Below, one piece after another: positions 43,238 to 51,000 of a stretch of 64,000 nucleotides of DNA (position 1 is the first letter of the stretch; each line of letters opens with the position of its first letter). Origin of the DNA: Actinernus sp. WN-2022 (taxonomy: Eukaryota; Cnidaria; Anthozoa; Actiniaria; Actinernidae); the NCBI GenBank assembly GCA_030867875.1, contig JAOWCC010001634.1:32383867-32447866 (forward strand), given 5' to 3'. The position numbers were made by a program, and so were the translations under genes. The notes beneath the pieces were generated by a model, which saw nothing but the letters and a program-made list of their open reading frames with translations, was not told the DNA's origin and made no database searches.

Positions 43238-43621
43238 TTACAATCTTAGCCTTCGAAGTTTTCCAGATCCAATTAATAGACGCTGAACACGTTCGTTTAT
43301 CTCATAATCCGATGGAGCATCTTGATTGATTGGTTGATTGATTGGTTGATTGATAGCGTGCTCAGGCTCATTTCCTCTATTCTTCTGTAATAGATTAATA
43401 ATTTTATCACCAGCTTTATTGCTAACATAGCTTCCTGTTTTATTCGATACAGTTGTTGCGACTTTCTTCGATGCATCTTTGACTGTCTTCTTTATGGTCT
43501 TACCAAGCATTCTACGTGCAAAATTAGTGACCGAGTCGAATATACCATCGCCGTAAACATGCTTATAGACGCGCTTTCCTATGGTAGGATCGTATTTCTT
43601 TTTGTATTCACAACGTCTCAT
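43238..43621 (-). CDS. Small basic virion-type protein
   Basis: 127 residues, rich in Lys and Arg. The N-terminus KKYDPTIGKRVYKHVYGDGIFDSV is followed by an amphipathic Lys/Ala/Val region (FARRMLGKTIKKTVKDASKKVATTV). A three-fold QPIN repeat (about residues 92-102) and a basic end (GSGKLRRLRL) follow. Comparable small proteins sit next to the capsid gene in other Polintons and may act as a core or membrane-active protein. The exact role is unknown. The AACGTAATATATATG context fits the element's start motif. Confidence 0.7.
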   Translation of the reverse strand: MRRCEYKKKYDPTIGKRVYKHVYGDGIFDSVTNFARRMLGKTIKKTVKDASKKVATTVSNKTGSYVSNKAGDKIINLLQKNRGNEPEHAINQPINQPINQDAPSDYEINERVQRLLIGSGKLRRLRL

Positions 43622-43636
43622 ATATATTACGTTAGA

Positions 43637-44416
43637 TTATAGTGTAGTGGATCTCAATATTATAGTCATATGCCATTCAATTCCATTTAGATTTACTGGT
43701 CTTCTTATTGAGTCCGTTATATAGAAACGCATTTTGCTGATGATGTTTGTTGAAACTGAATTGAATAATGCTCTTTTTGGCTCAACAGTAAATGGGTATG
43801 ATCGAGTGAAACCGTCTGTTGGAATGACGAATAAAGTATTGCTATTAGATCCTCCAACGATGCTGTCATTTATAATATCTGTATTCACGTGTAGCGTGTC
43901 GATACTATTTGTGATATTCGGTAGCTTGGATCCGTACTCAGTCGTATTGACGATTTTCTTATTGAATCCAATGAGTTCTCCAAAATTCGATCCTCTTAGG
44001 TCTAATTGGTAGTTATTACTAATTTCAACAACTACTTTGTATGTGGTTAACACGAAGATTACGTCAATATCGAACTTATCTACACCGTTGACTGTGGTCT
44101 TGTGGCCATTTGTTTTCATTATTTGATGTAAATAATCATTTATGTCAAGGTAAGAATACATTCCATTAGGGAATATCACTGTAGTCCATGTACTTCCGTC
44201 ATGACTATATTTTATGGTGTTGTTGTCATATTCTGGAGTGATGTTTTGCCATGAGTATGTCATCGATATTTTATCCACAGCCACTTCGTGTTCCTTGTCA
44301 GAAGAAAGAATTATTGAAGGATTAAATTTTATTGTGAAGTCTTCAGACTTACTCACACCACGCTTTTCTCTATCGACAGATGAGATATATATTGCTCTTT
44401 CTCTCACATTCGACAT
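43637..44416 (-). CDS. Minor capsid (penton-like) protein, single jelly roll
   Basis: 259 residues matching the Polinton minor capsid family: SEDFTIKFNPSIIL, HEVAVDKISMTYSWQNITPEYDNNTIKYSHDG, TVIFPNGMYSYLDINDYLHQ, LIGFNKKIV and the C-terminal RRPVNLNGIEWHMTIILR. The protein should form pentamers at capsid vertices and anchor the fibres. It lies 12 nt downstream of the coiled-coil gene. Its start context TAATCAAATAGTATAATG is shared almost exactly with the fibre gene on the other strand, which suggests joint expression of vertex and fibre. Confidence 0.88.
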   Translation of the reverse strand: MSNVRERAIYISSVDREKRGVSKSEDFTIKFNPSIILSSDKEHEVAVDKISMTYSWQNITPEYDNNTIKYSHDGSTWTTVIFPNGMYSYLDINDYLHQIMKTNGHKTTVNGVDKFDIDVIFVLTTYKVVVEISNNYQLDLRGSNFGELIGFNKKIVNTTEYGSKLPNITNSIDTLHVNTDIINDSIVGGSNSNTLFVIPTDGFTRSYPFTVEPKRALFNSVSTNIISKMRFYITDSIRRPVNLNGIEWHMTIILRSTTL

Positions 44417-44428
44417 TATACTATTTGA

Positions 44429-45508
44429 TTACATAATATATTTATCCATCAATTTCTCGAGATGGTCATTAGAAAATACATTCAACCGTCTCAGTGTGTG
44501 TGCAACCTCCGAGAACTCGTTTTTTAGTGAATCGTTACCTGCCGCAATCGAGCCACCAAGCAATTCCAAACGATTCAATAGATCTTGTGGATCATTATAG
44601 TATACTACTCCAGATCCTATTTTAGAGTACTTCTTAGACGTTCTATGTATTGGGATTTCGGATAGATCGTTGAGATCGTTGAAAACACTCTTAGAGAGAT
44701 CGCTGTATTTTTTCTTACTATTAAAGCGTTTCGTGAGCAAATCGAGAGTGTCAAAATCAACCATCGTATTATATACATTCTTACCATCTTTACTCGCTAT
44801 CAATTTAAGTCGACCAAACAGTTGGGGTACATCTATACTTAGGTTGCCATATTGCCCACCACTTGTGATCTTGTAAGCATTCCTTTTTGGTTGATTGTAA
44901 ATACCCTTTCCTGTTTGTAGTGTCTTTATTCCTTCTTCAGTAAAACCTATTCGTTTTCTATATTTTTTTATTGTATTAATCTCCTTCTTGTACTTAGCTA
45001 TTTCATCTTTATTCTGACTTCGAGATTTTTTCGTTGTCGAAATATGACCTTGTTGTTGACCTAACAGTTTATTAAGATCGCTACTTTCTCTCAAAACATC
45101 ACCAACTGTTTTATCATCCTTTAGTGTGTCTAATAGAACCTTAGAGGGTAATGGTAGATTGTATTTCTCCATAATGATGAATTCTTCAGGCGTAAACCCT
45201 TTATCCATATTAGCTATGATTTTCATCTCATCTTTTCCATCATTTATAGCTAGTTGTTGAACTTGTTGAGTGTATGTGATTGGCTTATTTGCAGACTTAA
45301 CGTACTCTTCCCTTAAACCACTTATCTCATCGATCTCTTTTTCCAGTTGTTGAACAATTGGTTTATACACTTCTTTTTGTTTTTCATATTTGTCCTGCTT
45401 ATTATTCTCTCCATCTTTAATGGCTTTACGGACAATATCGACCATTCTACCAGATTCAATCTTTGGAATGACGTGCTTTTTAAACTCATTTATATCCATT
45501 GTATACAT
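44429..45508 (-). CDS. Conserved Polinton coiled-coil structural protein
   Basis: 359 residues. The N-terminal half is charged and helical (Lys/Glu/Gln-rich, coiled coil near 30-70 and again near 150-190). The C-terminal half carries a block I recall as conserved among cnidarian Polintons: GGQYGNLSIDVPQLFGRLKL, VDFDTLDLLTKRFNSKKKY, EIPIHRTSKKYSKIGSGVVYY and NRLELLGGSIAAGN. No enzymatic motif is visible. Its place at the head of the capsid cluster suggests an internal virion or scaffolding role. It diverges from the packaging ATPase gene across a 110-bp control region. Confidence 0.75.
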   Translation of the reverse strand: MYTMDINEFKKHVIPKIESGRMVDIVRKAIKDGENNKQDKYEKQKEVYKPIVQQLEKEIDEISGLREEYVKSANKPITYTQQVQQLAINDGKDEMKIIANMDKGFTPEEFIIMEKYNLPLPSKVLLDTLKDDKTVGDVLRESSDLNKLLGQQQGHISTTKKSRSQNKDEIAKYKKEINTIKKYRKRIGFTEEGIKTLQTGKGIYNQPKRNAYKITSGGQYGNLSIDVPQLFGRLKLIASKDGKNVYNTMVDFDTLDLLTKRFNSKKKYSDLSKSVFNDLNDLSEIPIHRTSKKYSKIGSGVVYYNDPQDLLNRLELLGGSIAAGNDSLKNEFSEVAHTLRRLNVFSNDHLEKLMDKYIM

Positions 45509-45618
45509 ATACGTTATATAACTTATCTAAACTTATCTAAACTTATCTCGACTTATCTTTTTCACGACATATATCAAGAACGTAGTGTTAAATAGTCTAT
45601 TCAATATGTATAGATAAG
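45509..45618. promoter_or_regulatory. Divergent promoter region with four tandem GATA sites
   Basis: Four 10-bp units of ACTTATCTNN lie at 45521-45560; on the minus strand they read AGATAAGT, the WGATAR consensus of animal GATA factors. A fifth copy (TAGATAAGATG) abuts the ATPase start codon at 45619. TATAACGTATA precedes the leftward gene. The array sits between the two divergent operon-like halves of the element. Confidence 0.6.
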
Positions 45619-46257
45619 ATGGAAATTCCAAATTACGACAACGGAAATGATGCTGTTACGAACTATAAGCAGCTTCATCCATTCATGCCGAAAAACAATT
45701 TTAGAATGTTAATTACTGGACCAAGTGGCTGCGGTAAGACTAACGTTTTGACACATATGCTCAGAAAACCACTGGTCTATTACGATAAACTTCATTTATA
45801 TGCTAAAAACTTAGAACAAGCAAAGTATCAGGATTTGGCAAAACAGTTCAATGAAATCAGCAATCACGTGGGTTATGACGTCCTTGAGTGTAGTAATGAC
45901 GATATTATTCCCGTTAGTGAAATCGATAGCGATAGTCAAAAACTCGTTATATTTGACGATTTTGTATGTGAAAAGAACCAGAAACCATTGATCGATTACT
46001 TCATTAGGGGTCGACACAAAAATTGTAGTGTGATCTACTTATCTCAGAGCTTCTATAAGACTCCAAAAGATATACGATTGAATTGTTCTCATTATTGCGT
46101 ATTCGAGTTTCCAAGCACTAATGAACGAGGCCTCATATCTCGAGAACTGGGAGTAAGCAAAGAGCAATATGGAGGCGCTACTAGAGAACCGTATTCATTC
46201 TTATATGTTGACAAGCCAGCGAAAACGATTAGGAGAAATTTCTATGGAAGGGTTTAA
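45619..46257 (+). CDS. FtsK/HerA-type genome packaging ATPase (A32-like)
   Basis: 212 residues with Walker A LITGPSGCGKTN (about 33-44), Walker B KLVIFDDFV (about 110-118) and a sensor segment IYLSQSFYKTPKDIR. This order matches the poxvirus A32 / Polinton packaging ATPase family, which pumps DNA into preformed capsids. Length and motifs are complete. It is the first rightward gene. The start ATG follows a GATAAG site directly, giving a very short leader if that site is near the promoter. Confidence 0.93.
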   Translation: MEIPNYDNGNDAVTNYKQLHPFMPKNNFRMLITGPSGCGKTNVLTHMLRKPLVYYDKLHLYAKNLEQAKYQDLAKQFNEISNHVGYDVLECSNDDIIPVSEIDSDSQKLVIFDDFVCEKNQKPLIDYFIRGRHKNCSVIYLSQSFYKTPKDIRLNCSHYCVFEFPSTNERGLISRELGVSKEQYGGATREPYSFLYVDKPAKTIRRNFYGRV

Positions 46258-46276
46258 TATAATCAAATAGTATATA

Positions 46277-47941
46277 ATGGGGATTTTCAACGATTTGGAT
46301 AACAAAGAACAAGATCTAAAGGGATGTTCAAACGGTAAGATCGGACCTCCTGGAAAACCATTTACCTACGGTGACTTCAATCCGCAACAATTGCTAAATT
46401 TGAAAGGTCCAAAGGGCGACCCATTCACCTACAGTGACTTCAATCCGCAACAATTGCTCAATTTGAAAGGTCCAAAGGGCAACCCATTCACCTACAGTGA
46501 CTTCAATCCGCAACAATTGCTCAATTTGAAAGGTCCAAAGGGCAACCCATTCACCTACAGTGACTTCAATCCGCAACAATTGCTCAATTTGAAAGGTTTA
46601 AAGGGCAATCCATTCACCTACAGTGACTTCAATCCGCAACAATTGCTAAATTTGAAAGGTCCAAAGGGCGACCCATTCACCTACAGTGACTTCAATCCGC
46701 AACAATTGCTCAATTTGAAAGGTTTAAAGGGCAACCCATTCACCTACAGTGACTTCAATCCGCAACAATTGCTAAATTTGAAAGGTCCAAAGGGCGACCC
46801 ATTCACCTACAGTGACTTCAATCCGCAACAATTGCTCAATTTGAAAGGTCCAAAGGGCAACCCATTCACCTACAGTGACTTCAATCCGCAACAATTGCTA
46901 AATTTGAAAGGTCCAAAAGGATCTAATGCAATAGATATGTATGGTAGTCAAACGTTCAATTGCGGCAATTTCCTTATGGATTCTAGTAATTGGGCATCAT
47001 CAAGCAGTGTAAGCTCATTTGTGATCATTAAAGACGTATACTCTATGAATAACATCACTCCAGAACATCAAGGTTTTAGAATTCTAGAGACCTTCAAACC
47101 AAACTCAACAGAAAAGTTGACTATGACTCTACCAAAAAATATTAATCCAGCCTTAGGGTTAAAAGGCAACAGTGACTACGCAGTTCGGGTCGAAGCTTAT
47201 GCAAACGTTGGATCCATAACACTAAACTATATGTCAATTGAACAGAATTTAAGTTTCATATCGAACACATTGAAAAGTGGAAGGATAGGATCAACAAACA
47301 CTGCTTTCCAAGAGCTAAGCATAACGACATCTGCCAATGATATAGGTAAGCTATCGTTTACACTAAGTCATGATCAGTCAACCAATCAGCTAATAGTAAT
47401 CTATGTCGCAATCGTTGCTGGAGCATTGGATGCAAACACTCTTGTGAATCCAGCAGCATTCGACGACGTCTCACTTATTATACCAACTCAAATTAAGGAT
47501 ATTGTACCAATTAGACCAACCATATATGGCAATGTCGTTAACGAAAGGTTAAGATATCAAACAAGAAGTGCGCTTACAGAAATTCCTAAGTTTACAGTCA
47601 CATTACCTGGTGGGAACGTGCTATATCGAATACAATGTTGCTTATATATTAGATCGAGTAGAGACGACACAGATATAGTTTTCACAAACAGAAAAAATGG
47701 TACGTACGTCAACGTATTCAACATGCGTATAAAAAGAGGTCCACTCGCTGATGTTCCTCTGAATAATGCGTATTACTTGTTTCAAAGAGATGTGGATACG
47801 ACGTATTATATGATGATCCAAACACAATCTGGAGCTATCGTAAACATCAATTGGAATTCTCAGCAATCTTATATAACTGCCGAAAAATGGGATGGTCTGA
47901 ATATCGTACACGATTCATCCGATAATATAATAATTGGATAA
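46277..47941 (+). CDS. Fibre-like protein with collagen-like/phage-tail type repeats
   Basis: 554 residues. An N-terminal MGIFN tag is followed by nine 21-residue units of the form KGDPFTYSDFNPQQLLNLKG (about residues 25-215). A beta-rich region (about 220-415) and a C-terminal domain starting IPKFTVTLPGGNVLYRIQCC follow. The repeat type is familiar from tail fibres of bacteriophages, where it trimerises as a stalk; a Polinton attachment fibre is the natural reading. At DNA level the units are nearly identical 63-bp repeats, so length may vary between copies. The start context TAATCAAATAGTATATAATG matches the penton gene. Receptor binding is inferred, not shown. Confidence 0.75.
   Translation: MGIFNDLDNKEQDLKGCSNGKIGPPGKPFTYGDFNPQQLLNLKGPKGDPFTYSDFNPQQLLNLKGPKGNPFTYSDFNPQQLLNLKGPKGNPFTYSDFNPQQLLNLKGLKGNPFTYSDFNPQQLLNLKGPKGDPFTYSDFNPQQLLNLKGLKGNPFTYSDFNPQQLLNLKGPKGDPFTYSDFNPQQLLNLKGPKGNPFTYSDFNPQQLLNLKGPKGSNAIDMYGSQTFNCGNFLMDSSNWASSSSVSSFVIIKDVYSMNNITPEHQGFRILETFKPNSTEKLTMTLPKNINPALGLKGNSDYAVRVEAYANVGSITLNYMSIEQNLSFISNTLKSGRIGSTNTAFQELSITTSANDIGKLSFTLSHDQSTNQLIVIYVAIVAGALDANTLVNPAAFDDVSLIIPTQIKDIVPIRPTIYGNVVNERLRYQTRSALTEIPKFTVTLPGGNVLYRIQCCLYIRSSRDDTDIVFTNRKNGTYVNVFNMRIKRGPLADVPLNNAYYLFQRDVDTTYYMMIQTQSGAIVNINWNSQQSYITAEKWDGLNIVHDSSDNIIIG
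46351..46917 (+). repeat. 63-bp in-frame tandem repeat (nine units) of the fibre stalk
   Basis: Each unit encodes 21 residues around PFTYSDFNPQQLLNLKG. Variation is limited to GAC/AAC (Asp/Asn) and CCA/TTA (Pro/Leu) at the junction and CTA/CTC at a Leu codon, so the units are recently homogenised. The reverse strand stays open by chance. Confidence 0.95.
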
Positions 47942-47971
47942 TTGGATAATCGTATAACGTAATAATATATA

Positions 47972-48583
47972 ATGGGAATATTTAATACGAACGATAGAAT
48001 AGAAAAACGACCAACAATCGATACTATGAGCTCTAGGATAGTCAATATTAATGCGAAAGAGATTTCACTCTTATGGCTTCAACGCGATACCGATTGGATC
48101 GACATACCAAATTACGAAATACAGCTAACACCAAAAGACACTAACATGATGCGCCTTTCATGTCGCCTATATATCTCTAATAACACGGGAGGAGGGAATT
48201 TCTTCTTTCGTTGGGTCCTATTAACACCAACATCAATTGTAGGCCACCATTTACAAACGATTATTGGCGTAAATAATTTACCAGATGCGGCACTTGGTGT
48301 GAGGAACAGATGTGCATTTGGATCACAACCACCAAGAGATCCAGAGACATTAGTTTGCGTTTCAGACGTTTCTTTCCATGAGAATTTTGGTAACAACATT
48401 CTACACACATATAAACTGCAGTGTAAAATCACTGATACAGGCACTATGGTATTGAATAGATTATATAATGGCGCTAATCAGACATTTAATGGGTACGTGA
48501 AATCGTCAATAATGGTCGAGGAAATCGCAGGAATGACCAAAAAAACTACTCAAAATGGGATCAACGAATATACATCAAACTAA
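47972..48583 (+). CDS. Second fibre/knob-like protein (short paralogue of the fibre)
   Basis: 203 residues. It begins MGIFNTND, as the long fibre begins MGIFNDLD. Its body resembles the fibre's C-terminal domain: IPNYEIQLTPKDTNMMRLSC..LYIS compares with IPKFTVTLPGG..YRIQCCLYIR. The stalk is absent. The likely reading is a short fibre or vertex-bound knob that uses the same N-terminal anchor, comparable with adenoviruses that carry two fibre genes. It follows the long fibre by 30 nt and has the context AACGTAATAATATATAATG. There is no recognised database family, so the function rests on this paralogy. Confidence 0.6.
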   Translation: MGIFNTNDRIEKRPTIDTMSSRIVNINAKEISLLWLQRDTDWIDIPNYEIQLTPKDTNMMRLSCRLYISNNTGGGNFFFRWVLLTPTSIVGHHLQTIIGVNNLPDAALGVRNRCAFGSQPPRDPETLVCVSDVSFHENFGNNILHTYKLQCKITDTGTMVLNRLYNGANQTFNGYVKSSIMVEEIAGMTKKTTQNGINEYTSN

Positions 48584-48607
48584 TAATGTAATCATATGAT
48601 ATAAGTA

Positions 48608-49102
48608 ATGGTAAAAACAAAAATCGAGATCTTCAACTTCAATCATATAGACAAGGACTTGAGTGAAGCAGATGTGGAAATGCTAAAAAAGCTATATGCA
48701 CACTACCATAAAAAATGCTTCTGTCACAAGCAAGCATACAAACGATTCAAGAAGGTTAATACGATTCTGCATGCAACATCAATCGGACTCACTAGCACTG
48801 GTGTAATCATTGGGTCTATAACACTAAATCCAATCATTCTTGGCACTATTTCGGGTGCTGGATTGATGCTCCAAGGACTACTAAAAATGAAAAACTACAA
48901 TAGGAAGACAGAAATGAGTAAATTCGCATACACGTCGTATCAAAAGATCCTAAACAAAATAAGAGCATATCTGCGTGGAGAAGAAATCGACATCGAAAAA
49001 TTTACATTAGAGTTGAACTGGTTGGATGATCACGTATCAGACCTATGTCCACTAGTTGATAGATTCAGAGAGAGATACAACAAGAAGTACGCAACTAGTT
49101 GA
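48608..49102 (+). CDS. Two-helix membrane protein, SLATT-like layout
   Basis: 164 residues. An N-terminal helical, Cys/His/Lys-rich part (LKKLYAHYHKKCFCHKQAYKRF) leads into a tight hydrophobic hairpin (SIGLTSTGVIIGSITLNPII and LGTISGAGLMLQGLL). Amphipathic helices follow (KTEMSKFAYTSYQKILNKIR..LDDHVSDLCPLVDRF). Two transmembrane helices followed by a cytosolic helical bundle is the layout of SLATT proteins, which act as pore-like effectors in nucleotide-signalling conflict systems. The resemblance is by architecture only. Alternatives are a virion membrane protein or a viroporin that aids exit. It is the last gene of the rightward cluster. Confidence 0.55.
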   Translation: MVKTKIEIFNFNHIDKDLSEADVEMLKKLYAHYHKKCFCHKQAYKRFKKVNTILHATSIGLTSTGVIIGSITLNPIILGTISGAGLMLQGLLKMKNYNRKTEMSKFAYTSYQKILNKIRAYLRGEEIDIEKFTLELNWLDDHVSDLCPLVDRFRERYNKKYATS

Positions 49103-49113
49103 TCATTGCCATA

Positions 49114-49710
49114 TCAATTATCTTCACTTCTTGCAAAAACACCATTAAGAGTCTCTATGTATAACCATTCATTCATATCACAGATCTCCTTCCATATCCG
49201 CACATATCGTTTAACAGTACTCTTCGATATATACCTAGTACACTTTTGCATATGAATACGATAATTATCGATTCCAGATTCGCGAAACTTCATTTCGAAC
49301 AACTTATAGAATACGAAATCGAGTATCGGATACCTCTTCCATTTCAATATAACATCGATAGCGCTTTCGAATTTATTGAACAACCTACGAATATCAATGT
49401 ACTCACCATATCGTAAATCGAATTTCGCAATGAATATATTGTCAATATGGTATTTCCTATGGTAGATAGACTTACGTCTCATTCGATACCTATTTTCGTA
49501 GTAATCGATATATCCATTCACCAAACCATACGAATGAACTACACCACAGCTTTGGCAAACATACATACCATTATCATTAATTATCTCTGTATTGCCACAA
49601 CACAACTCACTCTCTTTCTCGCGTACGTAATCTATCAATCGCTCATTGCAGAAAGGACACAACTCTCCAAAGTCTTTCATCTCATCATGGATTTCTGAAT
49701 TGCAGTTCAT
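49114..49710 (-). CDS. VLTF3-like zinc-ribbon putative late transcription factor
   Basis: 198 residues. Cysteine pairs CPFC (18-21), the Cys-Cys at 38-39, and CQSC (52-55) form a zinc-ribbon-like head with the GMYVCQSCGVVHSYG pattern seen in TFIIB and in poxvirus late transcription factor VLTF3. YYENRYRMRRKSIYHRKYHIDNIF follows, like the YxRxxHF signature of VLTF3-type proteins, and then a helical C-terminus. In large DNA viruses VLTF3 switches on late genes, and many genes of this element share an AT-rich start motif it could read. It sits alone beside the right inverted repeat, transcribed inward from it. Family membership is by motif memory. Confidence 0.6.
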   Translation of the reverse strand: MNCNSEIHDEMKDFGELCPFCNERLIDYVREKESELCCGNTEIINDNGMYVCQSCGVVHSYGLVNGYIDYYENRYRMRRKSIYHRKYHIDNIFIAKFDLRYGEYIDIRRLFNKFESAIDVILKWKRYPILDFVFYKLFEMKFRESGIDNYRIHMQKCTRYISKSTVKRYVRIWKEICDMNEWLYIETLNGVFARSEDN

Positions 49711-49743
49711 CCTATACTACTATATTAGATATTAAATATAGAG

Positions 49744-50226
49744 TACCATGCACCAGCATCCATTACATAGAGAAGATGCAAGATACCTCGAACGCACTAT
49801 GAAATAGAAAGAAAGGAAAATACTATAGAAGAAACTCGCAGAAGCCAATATATGGCAATAGCGGATAGCAGGCAAGGCAATGAAGCCATTAGAATGGATA
49901 GCCTAGAATGCAACTATGAAAAGTTGAATACTATAGTATGAGAAGAACGAAGAGAAGAACCATCAATCGGCTGGTTCAAACACATTTCGAAAATATACGT
50001 ACACATCACTATAGATCAAGCCTTTAGACATCCAAAGATTGAAACCAGTTATGGAGATTTCCAAGAATTTGACATCCAAAGATTGAACTGGTTAAACCGG
50101 TTATGGAGAATTCGACCTTGACCTTGAGAAGAATAAAAAATACGATCGATAAATAATAGGGTGGGGGTATGAGATCAGAAACCATATGATGGAAAATGGT
50201 CCGGTGCCCCCACCCTCTATACTACT
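49744..50226. repeat. Polinton right terminal inverted repeat
   Basis: The reverse complement of 34023-34505, ending CTCTATACTACT before the AAAGAA duplication. The leftward VLTF3-like gene starts 34 bp inside it, so this repeat may also hold that gene's promoter. Confidence 0.95.
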
Positions 50227-50232
50227 AAAGAA
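50227..50232. repeat. Polinton target-site duplication, right copy
   Basis: AAAGAA follows the terminal ACTACT of the right inverted repeat and matches 34017-34022. Confidence 0.93.
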
Positions 50233-51000
50233 AGAAAATTATTACGGAAACGAGTAAACTTAGCACACAGTTTCATCAAAGAAAGTAGTTTTTTTATTGC
50301 ATGGGCTAAGAAATTTAGCATTCACATTTAGTCATTGGCATATAAATTAAGAATACTTACTTACAAGTTTGTTTGTATTCTTCTACAAGTTTTGCAGAGT
50401 GCTTATAGCCACTCGAGTGATTTCCCATTTTTGTCTCCAGATAATGCGTTCGGGTTCCTGATAAAGTTGTCATGAAACTAAGTGCATCTGAAGTAAAGTA
50501 CAGGTCAGTTTTCATCGATAAAAAAAAACATTTTTGATGTCGGAAAACAAACTGTTTTGAACGCCACGAGGTTCAACTTTAAATGAAAGTCTAATTTTAG
50601 CTTGATTTCTACTCGCTCTTCAGTTTAAGGCGCAATGGATTCCTGGCGTGTACGTCAAAAGTCACGGGTTTTACCAATTACATTTTATTCATTTTCGCCA
50701 TATAATAAAAACCTTATTGACCAAGCTTGTTCGATCAAGATGGAGGGGAATATTGGCCTCATTCACTTTTTTCGTTTTTATGGACCTCAACTTTGTCTCG
50801 GTCCATAAACACGCAAACAATGACTTGGCCAATATCCCCCATCTTGACAACACGCTTGGTCAATAACCTTTATATATAGACCACCCCTAGTTTTTTTTAT
50901 TTTCTTTATTATAATGAATGGAGTGGAAAAACAAATGGGACTAGTGGAAATAGAACATTAAAGTTAGTAAGAATCGGCCAACCAGTTTGGTGGTTGAACC
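50233..51000. other. Host flank right of the Polinton
   Basis: No gene is seen. The stretch contains a foldback element at 50714-50866 and otherwise AT-rich sequence. Confidence 0.5.
50714..50866. mobile_element. Foldback MITE
   Basis: Arms TTATTGACCAAGC..ATCAAGATGGAGGGGAATATTGG and CCAATATCCCCCATCTTGA..GCTTGGTCAATAA are inverted copies of about 40 bp. Inside, ATGGACC and GGTCCAT pair again. No coding capacity. Confidence 0.7.

Larger units (their letters stand above)
34023..50226. mobile_element. Complete Polinton/Maverick (adintovirus-like endogenous virus), 16.2 kb
   Basis: The element is bounded by 483-bp terminal inverted repeats starting AGTAGTATAGAGGG and flanked by a perfect 6-bp direct repeat, AAAGAA (34017-34022 and 50227-50232). 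Six-bp duplications and AG ends are the Polinton signature. It carries the full set of Polinton replication and virion genes. Nine genes run leftward: coiled-coil structural protein, penton, small basic protein, major capsid protein, pX-like, protease, PLA2-like, integrase and then zinc finger and polymerase. Four run rightward: ATPase, two fibre-like proteins and a membrane protein. One regulator-like gene at the right end runs leftward. No frame is broken. Together with the matching repeats, this suggests a recent insertion that may still be able to move or form virions. It lies between the two PKD1L genes and touches no recognised exon. Confidence 0.97.

Noticed and set aside
46394..46579. 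Minus-strand open frame with LRIEVTVGEWVALWTFQIEQL repeats
   Set aside because: It is the antisense shadow of the fibre repeats.
50270..50295. AAAGAAAGTAGT recurs 50 bp right of the Polinton, matching the left junction
   Set aside because: A 12-bp match in AT-rich DNA is probably chance; the adjacent AAAGAA pair already explains the insertion.
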